Notes: generated by a model from the letters alone, not told the origin. Counted from the first letter of the stretch, positions 32,001 through 40,441 are shown. The stretch: DNA of 64,000 bases from Oligoflexus sp. (GCF_035712445.1 NZ_DASTAT010000093.1:1-64000); one strand, 5' to 3'. A program made the numbers and translations.

Positions 32001-32270
32001 GTGGCTCGTTCAGTTAAAAAAGGCCCCTTCGTGGATGGCTATCTCTATAAGAAAGCCGAGCAGGCTCTTAAAGATAAGAAGCCGATCAAAACCTGGAGCC
32101 GTCGCTCGACGATCGTTCCTGACTTTGTCGGCCTGAATTTCCTCGTACACAACGGGAAGAAATTTGTTCCAGTGTTCGTGTCCGAGAATATGGTCGGCCA
32201 TAAGCTAGGTGAATTCGCTCCAACGCGCACCTACTTCGGCCACGGGTCTGACAAAAAAGGCAAAAAGTAA
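32001..32270 (+). CDS. rpsS: 30S ribosomal protein S19
   Basis: An 89-residue S19 of the 30S head, which contacts the tRNA and S13. It starts at a GTG with GGGAGG upstream and reads ARSVKKGPFVDGYLYKKAEQ; the conserved TWSRRSTIVPDFVGLNFLVHNG and GHKLGEFAPTRTYFGH follow. The spacing to the neighbours is 15-18 bases. Confidence 0.97.
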   Translation: MARSVKKGPFVDGYLYKKAEQALKDKKPIKTWSRRSTIVPDFVGLNFLVHNGKKFVPVFVSENMVGHKLGEFAPTRTYFGHGSDKKGKK

Positions 32271-32288
32271 AGATAAAGGGAGCTAGCT

Positions 32289-32627
32289 TTGGAACGTCAG
32301 TATCAAGCAGTTCTTCGGAACACGCGAATCGCCCCGCGCAAAGCGCGGCTGGTAGCTGATCTCGTTAGAGGGATGCCCGTCGCGGTCGCTCTGGATGCAC
32401 TCCGGGTGACCAATAAGAAGGCTTCTCCTCTTTTCTCGAAACTCATTCAGTCCGCCATGGCGAATGCAACTTCGACCTCGACTGTCGACATCGACCGTCT
32501 CGTTGTGCAAGAAGCCTATGTCAACGAAGGTGAGAAGTTGAAGCGTTACCTGCCCCGCGCGCAAGGTCGTGCGACACAGGTGAAGAAGCGTTCGTCACAC
32601 ATCATCGTTAAACTGGCTGAGATTTAA
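32289..32627 (+). CDS. rplV: 50S ribosomal protein L22
   Basis: A 112-residue L22 with the long beta-hairpin that reaches into the exit tunnel (LPRAQGRATQVKKRSSHI). The N-terminal RNTRIAPRKARLVADLVRG is typical. It starts at a rare TTG with GGGAG about five to six bases upstream, which could lower its initiation rate. The loop lengths show no unusual insertion. Confidence 0.96.
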   Translation: MERQYQAVLRNTRIAPRKARLVADLVRGMPVAVALDALRVTNKKASPLFSKLIQSAMANATSTSTVDIDRLVVQEAYVNEGEKLKRYLPRAQGRATQVKKRSSHIIVKLAEI

Positions 32628-32643
32628 GGGAAGGGTAGGATCC

Positions 32644-33285
32644 GTGGGACAGAAAGTAAATCCAATTGGTTTTCGTACCGGTATCACACGCCCCTGGGCC
32701 TCGCGCTGGTATGCAAAAAATGATTACGCAAAATTCCTGCACGAAGACCTGCGCATTCGCGACTACATCATGAAGAAGTTCGACAGCGCCGGTGTATCGA
32801 AAGTAGAGATCGAGCGTGCAGCCGCTAACATGCGCGTGAACATCTTTTCGAGCCGCCCTGGTATCATCATCGGCAAGAAAGGTGCAGGCGCAGAGAGTCT
32901 GAAAGACGAACTGGTTAAGATCTGCAAACTTTCGTCGGGCGATCCCAATGTGAACGTCTACGAAATCCAAAAACCAGACGCCGATGCCAACCTTGCTGCT
33001 CAAAACATTAAGCAGCAGCTGGTTCGCCGGGTATCCTTCCGCCGCGCGATGAAAAAAGTGATCGCTTCCGCGATCAAAGCCGGCGCCAAAGGTATCAAGG
33101 TCAGCTGTTCGGGTCGTCTCGGTGGTGCGGATATGTCCCGGATCGAGAAATATCGCGAAGGTCGCGTTCCCCTCCATACCCTGCGTGCGGACATTGACTA
33201 CGGCACAGCCGAAGCTTTGACCACCTATGGTTTGATCGGGATTAAGGTCTGGATCTACAAAGGCGACATTCTGACCGATCAATAA
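32644..33285 (+). CDS. rpsC: 30S ribosomal protein S3
   Basis: A 213-residue S3 at the mRNA entry channel. It starts at a GTG (GQKVNPIGFRTGITRPW). A KH domain carries the SRPGIIIGKKGAGAESLKDEL loop, and the C-terminal domain has the GRLGGADMSRIEKYREGRVP segment. It is at the short end for S3, without the longer tail found in E. coli. It follows rplV by 16 bases. Confidence 0.97.
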   Translation: MGQKVNPIGFRTGITRPWASRWYAKNDYAKFLHEDLRIRDYIMKKFDSAGVSKVEIERAAANMRVNIFSSRPGIIIGKKGAGAESLKDELVKICKLSSGDPNVNVYEIQKPDADANLAAQNIKQQLVRRVSFRRAMKKVIASAIKAGAKGIKVSCSGRLGGADMSRIEKYREGRVPLHTLRADIDYGTAEALTTYGLIGIKVWIYKGDILTDQ

Positions 33286-33314
33286 GCGGTCCGTAGCAGC
33301 AAGAGGAAAGTGCG

Positions 33315-33737
33315 ATGCTATCTCCAAAGAAAATGAAATTCAGAAAGCAGCATAAAGGCCGCATCAAAGGTGAAGCCGAGCGCGGATCGAAGCTGTCTTT
33401 CGGTGACTTTGGCCTTCAGGCTCTGGAAGCAGGCAAAATCACTGCTCGCCAGATCGAAGCAGCCCGTATTGCGATGACACGCCACATCAAACGCGGTGGT
33501 CGCGTCTGGATCAATATCTTCCCTGATCATCCCGTAACCAAGAAACCTCTTGAGGTGCGGATGGGTAAGGGTAAAGGTAACGTGGAATTCTACGTTGCTT
33601 ACATCAAACCCGGTCGGGTCCTCTACGAGATGGACGGTGTTACACCTGAAGTCGCAGCGCAAGCTTTGGAACTCGCAGGGTCGAAACTGCCGATCAGAAC
33701 CAAACTGCTGACTAAATCGGAGGATCCCTGGTCATAA
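33315..33737 (+). CDS. rplP: 50S ribosomal protein L16
   Basis: A 140-residue L16 near the A-site tRNA. The N-terminal LSPKKMKFRKQHKGRIKGEA and the KGKGNVEFYVAYIKPGRVLYEMDG block define it. The stop codon TAA shares its last A with the ATG of rpmC (TAATG), coupling the two genes. Confidence 0.97.
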   Translation: MLSPKKMKFRKQHKGRIKGEAERGSKLSFGDFGLQALEAGKITARQIEAARIAMTRHIKRGGRVWINIFPDHPVTKKPLEVRMGKGKGNVEFYVAYIKPGRVLYEMDGVTPEVAAQALELAGSKLPIRTKLLTKSEDPWS

Positions 33738-33949
33738 TGGATTACTTTAAAATTACAGCCGATGAGCTGCGGTCGAAAGACAAAGGTGAATTGCAGAGTG
33801 CTGCAGGTGAAGTGCGAAAAAAGCTTGCTGAAATTCGTATGGACATCTATACAGCGCCAGCAGTGAATGTGAGCAAAGTGAAGAAGCTGCGCAAGACCCT
33901 TGCCCGTCTCCTCACTGTGCAAAACGAAAAAGCTCGTGCGAAAGCTTGA
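33737..33949 (+). CDS. rpmC: 50S ribosomal protein L29
   Basis: A 70-residue L29, a small helical hairpin protein at the tunnel exit beside L23. It starts on the last base of the rplP stop. The motif LRKTLARLLTVQNEK near the C-terminus is typical; the N-terminal DYFKITADELRSKDKGEL is somewhat divergent, so part of the call rests on its place between L16 and S17. Confidence 0.93.
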   Translation: MDYFKITADELRSKDKGELQSAAGEVRKKLAEIRMDIYTAPAVNVSKVKKLRKTLARLLTVQNEKARAKA

Positions 33950-33962
33950 GGGGTAGTGAGCA

Positions 33963-34241
33963 ATGTCTGAACAAAAAGAAAAGAAGTCCAAGCCAGTGTT
34001 CGGTGTTGTCACCTCTGACAAGATGCAGAAATCGCGCGTTGTCACTGTTGAGCACCTTGTGAAACATCCCCGTTACGGCAAATACATGAAACGCCGTACC
34101 AAACTGATGTTCCACGACGAAAAGAACGAAAGCCGAATCGGTGATTCCGTACTGATCATCCCTTCTCGGCCCCATAGCGCTCGTAAGCGCTTTGATCTCT
34201 TGAAAATCGTGCAAAAAGCGGGCGAGCTTGTCGCCGAGTAA
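33963..34241 (+). CDS. rpsQ: 30S ribosomal protein S17
   Basis: A 92-residue S17, an early 16S rRNA binder of the OB-fold type. GVVTSDKMQKSRVVTVEHLV and YGKYMKRRTKLMFHDEKNE match the family, and the C-terminal RPHSARKRFDLLKIVQKA is conserved. The charged N-terminal EQKEKKSKP is a little longer than in E. coli. Confidence 0.96.
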   Translation: MSEQKEKKSKPVFGVVTSDKMQKSRVVTVEHLVKHPRYGKYMKRRTKLMFHDEKNESRIGDSVLIIPSRPHSARKRFDLLKIVQKAGELVAE

Positions 34242-34274
34242 TGGCAGATAGATGCAAGACCAAAGGGCTTTAAT

Positions 34275-34646
34275 ATGATCCAGATGGAATCCGTACTACT
34301 CAGTGGTGACAACTCCGGGGCGAAAGTCCTGAAGTGTTTCAAAGTACTGGGCGGCAGTAAAAAGCGCTTCGCGACCGTAGGCGACACCATCGTCGTGTCC
34401 GTGAAAGAAGCTCTGCCCAATAGCAAAGTGAAAAAAGGTAGCGTTCATAAGGCTGTGATCGTGCGGACTGCAAAAGAAGTCCAACGTAAAGACGGCAGCA
34501 CGATCAAGTTTGACGAGAACGCAGCGGTGCTGATCAAGGGTAAAGACAACGAGCCCGTTGGGACTCGTATCTTTGGACCGGTAGCGCGTGAAGTACGGCA
34601 AAAAGGTTTTGTCCGTATCGCGTCTCTGGCACCTGAAGTCCTCTAA
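34275..34646 (+). CDS. rplN: 50S ribosomal protein L14
   Basis: A 123-residue L14 at the subunit interface, forming bridge B8 and the silencing-factor RsfS site. It begins IQMESVLLSGDNSGAKVLKC, close to the standard L14 start, and ends in GTRIFGPVAREVRQKGF...SLAPEVL, with the normal length. The next gene is normally rplX, but only 28 bases separate rplN from rplE here, so L24 is missing at this place. Confidence 0.97.
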   Translation: MIQMESVLLSGDNSGAKVLKCFKVLGGSKKRFATVGDTIVVSVKEALPNSKVKKGSVHKAVIVRTAKEVQRKDGSTIKFDENAAVLIKGKDNEPVGTRIFGPVAREVRQKGFVRIASLAPEVL

Positions 34647-34674
34647 TCATCGACAGAAAATAAAGGTGTCCGTG

Positions 34675-35223
34675 ATGGCTAACGTTCCTCGTCTACAAGA
34701 CCAATACAACAAGATCCGTGAGCAGCTGGGGAAAGAGCTGGGATTGGAAAATCCTAACGAAATTCCACAGATCAAGAAAATCGTTGTCAACATCGGCCAA
34801 GGCGAAGCCGTTCAGAACCATAAGATTCTGGAAGGCGCTGTGGCAGACCTTGAGAAAATCACAGGTCAAAAAGCTGTGACAACCAAATCCAAGAAAGCGA
34901 TCGCAGGCTTTAAGCTGCGTGCTGGCTTGCCCATCGGCTGTAGCGTGACCCTGCGTCGTCAGCGCATGTACGAGTTCCTTGACCGTCTTATCAACGTGTC
35001 AATCCCTCGTATCCGCGACTTCCGCGGTTTCTCGCCCAAGGCTTTTGATGGTCGCGGCAACTATACTCTCGGCGTGAAAGAGCAGATCATTTTCCCAGAG
35101 ATCGAATACGATAAAGTCGATCGTATCCGCGGTCTGGGTATCACGATCGTGATGAGCGCCAAGAACGATATCGAAGCCAAGGCGCTGTTGGAAAAGTTCA
35201 ACTTCCCCTTCAGAAAAAGCTAA
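34675..35223 (+). CDS. rplE: 50S ribosomal protein L5
   Basis: A 182-residue L5 that binds 5S rRNA and contacts P-site tRNA. Family segments are IKKIVVNIGQGEAVQNHKIL, KAVTTKSKKAIAGFKLRAGL, LRRQRMYEFLDRLINVSIPR and DFRGFSPKAFDGRGNYTLG. The ATG at 34675 has AAAGGTG six bases upstream; a longer frame upstream overlaps rplN and is rejected. L5 is not fused to any L24-like segment. Confidence 0.97.
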   Translation: MANVPRLQDQYNKIREQLGKELGLENPNEIPQIKKIVVNIGQGEAVQNHKILEGAVADLEKITGQKAVTTKSKKAIAGFKLRAGLPIGCSVTLRRQRMYEFLDRLINVSIPRIRDFRGFSPKAFDGRGNYTLGVKEQIIFPEIEYDKVDRIRGLGITIVMSAKNDIEAKALLEKFNFPFRKS

Positions 35224-35232
35224 GGAGCGACC

Positions 35233-35418
35233 ATGGCTAAGAAATCAATGATCGAAAAAGCTAAGCGCACGCCGAAGTTCTCGACTCGCGCTTATACTCG
35301 ATGCAACAAATGCGGTCGGCCAAAAGCCGTTTTCCGTAAGTTCGGGATCTGTCGTATCTGCTTCCGGCAAATGGCCTTGAATGGTCTGCTGGCCGGCGTG
35401 ACAAAAGCATCCTGGTAA
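35233..35418 (+). CDS. rpsN: 30S ribosomal protein S14, zinc-binding short type
   Basis: A 61-residue S14 of the short, zinc-containing kind: Cys24-x-x-Cys27 and Cys40-x-x-Cys43 bind the metal. The segment RAYTRCNKCGRPKAVFRKFG is diagnostic. Many bacteria keep a second, zinc-free S14 for zinc starvation; none is in this window. Normal spc operon position. Confidence 0.97.
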   Translation: MAKKSMIEKAKRTPKFSTRAYTRCNKCGRPKAVFRKFGICRICFRQMALNGLLAGVTKASW

Positions 35419-35442
35419 CAGAGCAGTCGGAGAAGAGAGACG

Positions 35443-35841
35443 ATGCAAGTTAATGATCCAATCGCAGACCTTTTGACACGAGTTCGGAACGCACAAAAAG
35501 CGGGTCATGAAGTCGTGAGCGTACCAGCCTCGAAGATGAAGATCGCCATCGCTCATATCCTGCGCGAAGAAGGCTTCGTACGTAATTACAAAGCCATTCG
35601 TGACAATAAGCAAGGCATTCTGAAGATTGCCCTCGCCTATTCGGAAGATGGCAAGCCTGGTATCCGTACAATCGAACGTCAGAGCACAGCTTCCCGTCGC
35701 CTTTACGTGACGGCTGACAAGCTTCCCTACGTGAAGAGCGGTTTCGGTGTCGGTATCCTTTCGACCTCGAAAGGTATCATGACCGATCGCGATGCTCGTA
35801 AGCTTAATATCGGTGGCGAGTATATCTGCTCCGTCTTTTAA
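35443..35841 (+). CDS. rpsH: 30S ribosomal protein S8
   Basis: A 132-residue S8, a central 16S rRNA binder that in E. coli also represses the spc operon. It starts QVNDPIADLLTRVRNAQKAG and has the C-terminal GILSTSKGIMTDRDARKLNI followed by GGEYICSVF, both standard. Starts 24 bases after rpsN. Confidence 0.97.
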   Translation: MQVNDPIADLLTRVRNAQKAGHEVVSVPASKMKIAIAHILREEGFVRNYKAIRDNKQGILKIALAYSEDGKPGIRTIERQSTASRRLYVTADKLPYVKSGFGVGILSTSKGIMTDRDARKLNIGGEYICSVF

Positions 35842-35853
35842 TAGAGGTTATAT

Positions 35854-36396
35854 ATGTCACGCATAGGTAAACAGCCGATCACGGTCCCAAGCGGGGTCGA
35901 GGTTAAAATAGAGGGCTCACTTATTAAAGTGAAAGGCCCCAAAGGCAAACTGGAAAGAGCCCTTCACCGTTCGATCAAGGTCGCTCAGGAAGGTTCTACG
36001 CTGAACGTTAGTCCAGTGGCTGACACCAAAGAAAACAAGAAATTCCATGGCCTTACCCGCACTCTGATCGCCAACATGATCGAAGGTTGCCAAAAGGGCT
36101 ATGAAAGACGTCTGACTCTCGTCGGCGTAGGTTATCGCGGTGCGAAGCAGGGCAAAGGTTTGAACCTTTCTCTGGGTTACAGTCATCCTGTTTACTTCGA
36201 AGCTGTTGAAGGCGTCGATCTGAACGTTGACAAGAACACCACCATTATCGTCACCGGCGCCTCGAAAGAGAACGTTGGCGAGACAGCCGCGAAAATCCGC
36301 TCGTTGCGTCCACCTGAGCCGTACCACGGTAAAGGCGTCCGCTACGAAAGCGAGAAGATCGTCACCAAAGTTGGTAAATCTGGCGGTAAGAAATAA
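35854..36396 (+). CDS. rplF: 50S ribosomal protein L6
   Basis: A 180-residue L6 near the factor-binding site. It begins SRIGKQPITVPSGVEVKIEG and has the family's GVGYRGAKQGKGLNLSLGYS and RSLRPPEPYHGKGVRYESE blocks in the two similar domains. The ATG follows GAGG with a slightly AT-rich spacer. Confidence 0.97.
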   Translation: MSRIGKQPITVPSGVEVKIEGSLIKVKGPKGKLERALHRSIKVAQEGSTLNVSPVADTKENKKFHGLTRTLIANMIEGCQKGYERRLTLVGVGYRGAKQGKGLNLSLGYSHPVYFEAVEGVDLNVDKNTTIIVTGASKENVGETAAKIRSLRPPEPYHGKGVRYESEKIVTKVGKSGGKK

Positions 36397-36413
36397 CGGG
36401 GTAGGATTGCGTC

Positions 36414-36770
36414 ATGGCAAGCACAAATTCGAAATATGCGCAGCGTAATAAGCGCAAGACCAGGATCCGTAAAAAGATCTTTGGAACGACTGAACGTCCC
36501 CGTCTGAGCGTATTCCGCTCGGCCCGGCACGTTTACGCTCAGGTGATCGATGACACTAAAGGCGTGACTCTGGCTCACGTTCACAGCTTCAAAAAAGGCA
36601 GCGAAGAGCGGGCTGACAAAGCTGTTTGTGCTGAACTTGGCAAAAAGCTGGCAGAAGCCTGCAAGGCCAAGAACATTACAAAAGTTGTGTTTGATAAAAA
36701 CGGTTATGCTTATCACGGCCGGATCATGGCTTTGGCCGAAGGTGCCCGTGAAGGTGGCCTGGATTTCTAA
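36414..36770 (+). CDS. rplR: 50S ribosomal protein L18
   Basis: A 118-residue L18 that carries 5S rRNA together with L5. The typical RPRLSVFRSARHVYAQVIDD and FDKNGYAYHGRIMALAEGAR are present, with a basic N-terminus (NKRKTRIRKKIFGT). Normal place between L6 and S5. Confidence 0.97.
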   Translation: MASTNSKYAQRNKRKTRIRKKIFGTTERPRLSVFRSARHVYAQVIDDTKGVTLAHVHSFKKGSEERADKAVCAELGKKLAEACKAKNITKVVFDKNGYAYHGRIMALAEGAREGGLDF

Positions 36771-36794
36771 GAGTCATGCTGGAGGCATAAGTCA

Positions 36795-37391
36795 GTGGCT
36801 AAAGAAATAGGAATTAAAGATAACAAGCGCGAAGACAGACGTGATCGTCAAGACAAGCGCGACCGTGACCAAGGTAACACTGCTGGTGAAGACAACCTGC
36901 AAGACAGAGTTGTGAACATCGCCCGCGTTGCCAAAGTTGTTAAAGGTGGTCGTCGCTTCAGCTTCTCGGCTCTGATCGTCGTCGGCGATAGCAAAGATAA
37001 AGTGGGCTTCGGTCTTGGCAAAGCCAACGAGGTTCCTGATGCGATTCGTAAGGGATCGGATCAAGCGAAGAAGAACATGATCACTGTTCGTAAGAACGGT
37101 GGAACGATTCCTTTCGAAGTCGTCGGCAAGTACGGCTCCGCTACGGTTCTGATGTATCCTGCCAAAAAAGGTAAGGGCATCATCGCTGGTGGTGCAGTGC
37201 GTATCATCGCAGAACTCGCAGGGATTCAGGACATCGTGTGTAAGGTCCATGGTACACGTAACCACCAGAACGTGGTTCGCGCTGTGATCAACGGCCTGCA
37301 GCAGCTGGAAAGCCTGGAAGAGTATGCGAAGAACCGCGGTAAGGAAGCCCATGAGGTTTACCAGGTTCGTCACGCGCAAGCACAAGCTTAA
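36795..37391 (+). CDS. rpsE: 30S ribosomal protein S5
   Basis: A 198-residue S5 involved in decoding accuracy. It starts at a GTG. A charged N-terminal extension of about 30 residues rich in Asp, Arg and Lys (DNKREDRRDRQDKRDRDQGN) comes before the double-stranded-RNA-binding part, VVNIARVAKVVKGGRRFSFS. The C-terminal ELAGIQDIVCKVHGTRNHQN is conserved. The extension is longer than in E. coli. Confidence 0.96.
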   Translation: MAKEIGIKDNKREDRRDRQDKRDRDQGNTAGEDNLQDRVVNIARVAKVVKGGRRFSFSALIVVGDSKDKVGFGLGKANEVPDAIRKGSDQAKKNMITVRKNGGTIPFEVVGKYGSATVLMYPAKKGKGIIAGGAVRIIAELAGIQDIVCKVHGTRNHQNVVRAVINGLQQLESLEEYAKNRGKEAHEVYQVRHAQAQA

Positions 37392-37417
37392 TTTAACGCG
37401 CTAGGCGGAGTTCCCCT

Positions 37418-37603
37418 ATGTCGAAGATTATTGTCAGACAAACCCGGAGCCTGATCGGCAACAACCCGAACAATCGCAAGGTCGTTCGCGCTCTCGGTCT
37501 GGGCCGGATTGGCAAAACGAAGGTCCATAAGGATAACAATTGCATCCGCGGGATGATCAACAAAGTCCGCCATCTCGTCGAGTACGAGTTGGTAAACGAC
37601 TAA
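37418..37603 (+). CDS. rpmD: 50S ribosomal protein L30
   Basis: A 61-residue L30, a small protein not found in all bacteria. IIVRQTRSLIGNNPNNRKVV and the LGLGRIGKTKVHKDNNCIRG segment match the family, as does the end MINKVRHLVEYELV. Lies between S5 and L15 as usual. Confidence 0.95.
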   Translation: MSKIIVRQTRSLIGNNPNNRKVVRALGLGRIGKTKVHKDNNCIRGMINKVRHLVEYELVND

Positions 37604-37625
37604 GGATGCTTAAGTGGAGTCTATC

Positions 37626-38069
37626 ATGAAGTCGTTGGAAAATTTGCATCCAGCCCCCGGATCGAACAAGAACAAGAAGCGTCTTGGTCGCGGTCCTGGT
37701 AGCGGTAAAGGCGGCACTTCGGGTAAAGGCCATAAAGGTCAAAAAGCCCGTAAGAGCGGTAACGTCCGCGCCGGTTTCGAGGGTGGTCAAACCCCTATGT
37801 ACCGTCGTCTGCCCAAACGCGGTTTTAAAAATCCTTCTCGGATTGAATACAATCCGATAAACTTGGATGCTCTAAACGCTTTTGACGCGGGTACCGTGGT
37901 AACCGCAGAGTTGTTGGCTCAAGGTGGATTGTTGCGCAAGCCTGATATGCCCGTTAAGCTCCTTGGTCGCGGCCAGCTGACCAAAGCCTTGACTATCAAG
38001 CTCCACAAAACAAGTGGCGCAGCAAAAGCAGCAGTGGAAAAGGCAGGCGGTAAAGTTGAGGAGATCTAA
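37626..38069 (+). CDS. rplO: 50S ribosomal protein L15
   Basis: A 147-residue L15 with the glycine-rich basic N-terminal arm (KRLGRGPGSGKGGTSGKGHK) and the C-terminal domain containing KLLGRGQLTKALTIKLHKTS. The ATG at 37626 has GGAG six bases upstream; a GTG 12 bases earlier overlaps that site. SecY starts two bases after the stop. Confidence 0.96.
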   Translation: MKSLENLHPAPGSNKNKKRLGRGPGSGKGGTSGKGHKGQKARKSGNVRAGFEGGQTPMYRRLPKRGFKNPSRIEYNPINLDALNAFDAGTVVTAELLAQGGLLRKPDMPVKLLGRGQLTKALTIKLHKTSGAAKAAVEKAGGKVEEI

Positions 38070-38071
38070 TA

Positions 38072-39394
38072 GTGGGACAGCGGATATCATCTCTGCCTGA
38101 GGTGACACTCAATCATTTGACCAAGAAGATCCTGTTTACTCTGGGCTTCTTGGCTCTCTACCGGATTGGGGTGCACGTTCCGATCCCGGGGGTCAATTCG
38201 GAGGCTTTGGCTGAGTTTTTCAGAAGCCAAGGCGCCAACCTCTTTGGCATGTTTAACATGTTCTCAGGTGGTGCCCTCGAAAGGTTCAGTATTTTTGCCT
38301 TAGGCGTGATGCCCTATATCTCGGCCTCTATTATCGCTCAGCTTTTGACCGTTATTGTTCCCCACCTGGAGGCGCTTTCGAAAGAAGGCGAAGCCGGTCG
38401 TAAGAAAATCACTCAGTACACGCGTTACGGCACGATCGTGATCGCTCTGGTTCAGGGCTTCATGATCGCGCGGACGCTGTCGACTTCCTCGATGGGGACG
38501 GGCGCTTTTGTGACCGATCCCAGTACGAGTTGGGCTGTGCTGACAGCCATTTCCTTGACCGCTGGTACCGCCTTCGTTATGTGGTTGGGTGAGCAGATCA
38601 CCGAGCGCGGCGTGGGTAACGGTATCTCGCTCATCATCTTCTGCGGTATCGTGGCCGGTTTGCCTAAGGTTATCGGTAACACGTTCGAGAAGTTCAACAG
38701 CTCCGAAATGGACCTTGCCCATATCGCTATCCTTCTGCTCATCGTGATTGCCGTCACCGCAGGTGTGGTCTTCATGGAACAGGGTGCGCGTCAGGTGCCG
38801 GTTCAGTACGCAAAACGTCAGGTTGGCAATCGGGTTTACGGCGGACAGACTTCGCATCTGCCCATTCGTATCAACACCGCAGGTGTGATTCCTCCGATCT
38901 TTGCCAGCTCGCTTCTGCAGATTCCTGTGACGGTGGCTCAGTTCGCCAAAACCGGTCTTTTTGCAAGCGTCGTGGGAACGGTTTTGATCCCAGGCGGGTG
39001 GCTCTACAATGTGCTGTACCTGTCGATGATCATCTTCTTCTCATTCTTCTACACGTCGATTCAGTTCAAGCCCGACGATATCGCGGAAAACCTGAAGAAG
39101 CATGGTGGCTTCATTCCTGGTATCCGTCCTGGTGCTCGAACCTCGGAATATTTGGGTAAGATTATCAATCGTCTGACCCTGACCGGTGCTCTTTATCTGA
39201 GTGCGATCTGTTTGATCCCCTCATTGATCACCGATAGTTTCAACGTTCAGTTCTACTTCGGTGGAACCAGCCTTCTGATTATCGTAGGTGTGGCGTTGGA
39301 AACATTTAGACAGATTGACGCGCACCGCCAGTCTCTCCGTTACGAGGCGTTCATGAAGAACACAAGTATCAGGAGCAGAGGAGGCCGGCGTTGA
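38072..39394 (+). CDS. secY: Preprotein translocase subunit SecY
   Basis: The 440-residue channel subunit of the SecYEG translocon, with ten membrane helices. It starts at a GTG right after rplO. The plug and pore region includes GVHVPIPGVN and MFSGGALERFSIFALGVMPY, and the conserved cytoplasmic loop GNGISLIIFCGIVAGLP and KPDDIAENLKKHGGFIPGIR are present. The stop overlaps the TTG start of adk (TTGA). Confidence 0.98.
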   Translation: MGQRISSLPEVTLNHLTKKILFTLGFLALYRIGVHVPIPGVNSEALAEFFRSQGANLFGMFNMFSGGALERFSIFALGVMPYISASIIAQLLTVIVPHLEALSKEGEAGRKKITQYTRYGTIVIALVQGFMIARTLSTSSMGTGAFVTDPSTSWAVLTAISLTAGTAFVMWLGEQITERGVGNGISLIIFCGIVAGLPKVIGNTFEKFNSSEMDLAHIAILLLIVIAVTAGVVFMEQGARQVPVQYAKRQVGNRVYGGQTSHLPIRINTAGVIPPIFASSLLQIPVTVAQFAKTGLFASVVGTVLIPGGWLYNVLYLSMIIFFSFFYTSIQFKPDDIAENLKKHGGFIPGIRPGARTSEYLGKIINRLTLTGALYLSAICLIPSLITDSFNVQFYFGGTSLLIIVGVALETFRQIDAHRQSLRYEAFMKNTSIRSRGGRR

Positions 39395-40032
39395 TAGTCA
39401 TCCTTACGGGCGCCCCAGGCGCAGGCAAGGGAACTCAAGCTGACCTTCTCGCCGAGCGGGAAGGTTTTAAGAAGATATCCACCGGCGATGCCCTCCGTAA
39501 GCAAATCAGGGAAGGCACCGAGATCGGCAACAAGGCCAAGTCCATTATGGCCGAAGGCAAGCTGGTCCCCGATGATGTCCTTCTTGGCATCCTGAAGGCG
39601 GAGCTGGACGCAGCGCGCGGTTTTCCCATCCTTTTGGATGGTTATCCTCGCAACGTGGCGCAAGCGAAGGCCCTTCAGGAGTTGGTCGGTAAAGAAGGCG
39701 TACGCGGCGCGGTTCATCTTGAAGTCGATCCTAATGCGTTGGTTCAGCGTATTAGTGGCCGTAGGACCTGTGTCAACTGTGGTGCGAGCTACCACGTGAC
39801 CACAAGCCCTCCTAAAAAGGATGGCATCTGTGATCGCTGTGGATCAGGTGTTATACAGCGCCCTGATGACACAGAAGAGAAGGTGAAGGTCCGTCTGGGT
39901 GTTTACGAGAGTGAAACCCGTCCGGTTCTTGATTTTTACAAGAACCTTGGCCTCTACCATCGTGTTGACGGCAACGGAACGACGGAAAGTGTGTATAAGG
40001 CTCTCGCTGCTCAGCTTCGTTCGCTCGCCTGA
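39391..40032 (+). CDS. adk: Adenylate kinase with zinc-type lid
   Basis: A 213-residue adenylate kinase (ATP + AMP to 2 ADP). The P-loop is GAPGAGKGT near residue 8. The lid domain carries four Cys in two pairs (CVNC and CDRC), the zinc-binding form common in Gram-positives but seen in some Gram-negatives; E. coli lacks it. It begins at TTG, overlapping the secY stop as TTGA, which couples the two. The map gene that often follows is absent. Confidence 0.97.
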   Translation: MIVILTGAPGAGKGTQADLLAEREGFKKISTGDALRKQIREGTEIGNKAKSIMAEGKLVPDDVLLGILKAELDAARGFPILLDGYPRNVAQAKALQELVGKEGVRGAVHLEVDPNALVQRISGRRTCVNCGASYHVTTSPPKKDGICDRCGSGVIQRPDDTEEKVKVRLGVYESETRPVLDFYKNLGLYHRVDGNGTTESVYKALAAQLRSLA

Positions 40033-40071
40033 GCGAAGCAGTTGTGGGTTCTGGGAATCAGCGGTTTTCAC

Positions 40072-40100
40072 TTGCTGAACCAGGGGCAAGTGTGTAAAGT
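40072..40100 (+). promoter_or_regulatory. Possible internal promoter before infA
   Basis: TTGCTG (40072-40077), a 17-base spacer and TAAAGT (40095-40100) lie in the 122-base gap between adk and infA. The same bases also form an inverted repeat CACTTGC/GCAAGTG (40069-40075 with 40086-40092) with a 10-base loop. Either or both could matter; the promoter match is only moderate. Confidence 0.3.
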
Positions 40101-40154
40101 TTCGCATCTGTCAACCCTGGGCGGGCATTCAGGCGTAAATCCGAGGAAGGCTAT

Positions 40155-40373
40155 ATGGCCAAGGAAGATGTTATCGAGGTCGAAGGGGTTGTGAAAGAGC
40201 CACTCCCCAATGCGATGTTCAAGGTTGAACTCGAAAACGGCCATGAAGTTCTGGCTCATATTAGCGGCAAAATGCGTATGCACTTCATTCGCATCCTGCC
40301 CGGTGACAAGGTCAAACTGGAGATCTCTCCGTATGATCTGGGTCGTGGAAGAATAGTTTACCGCGCAAAGTAA
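40155..40373 (+). CDS. infA: Translation initiation factor IF-1
   Basis: A 72-residue IF-1 (S1/OB fold) that binds the A site during initiation. AKEDVIEVEGVVKEPLPNAM, MRMHFIRILPGDKVKLEISP and YDLGRGRIVYRAK match the family over the whole length. It is followed by rpmJ, rpsM and rpsK as in many bacteria, and preceded by a 122-base gap with a possible promoter. Confidence 0.97.
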   Translation: MAKEDVIEVEGVVKEPLPNAMFKVELENGHEVLAHISGKMRMHFIRILPGDKVKLEISPYDLGRGRIVYRAK

Positions 40374-40441
40374 AAGAATAGGGCGGGCACAGCGAAGGAT
40401 GACGACGCAAATCGTGCCCTAGTCATACGAGAGGGTTCTTG

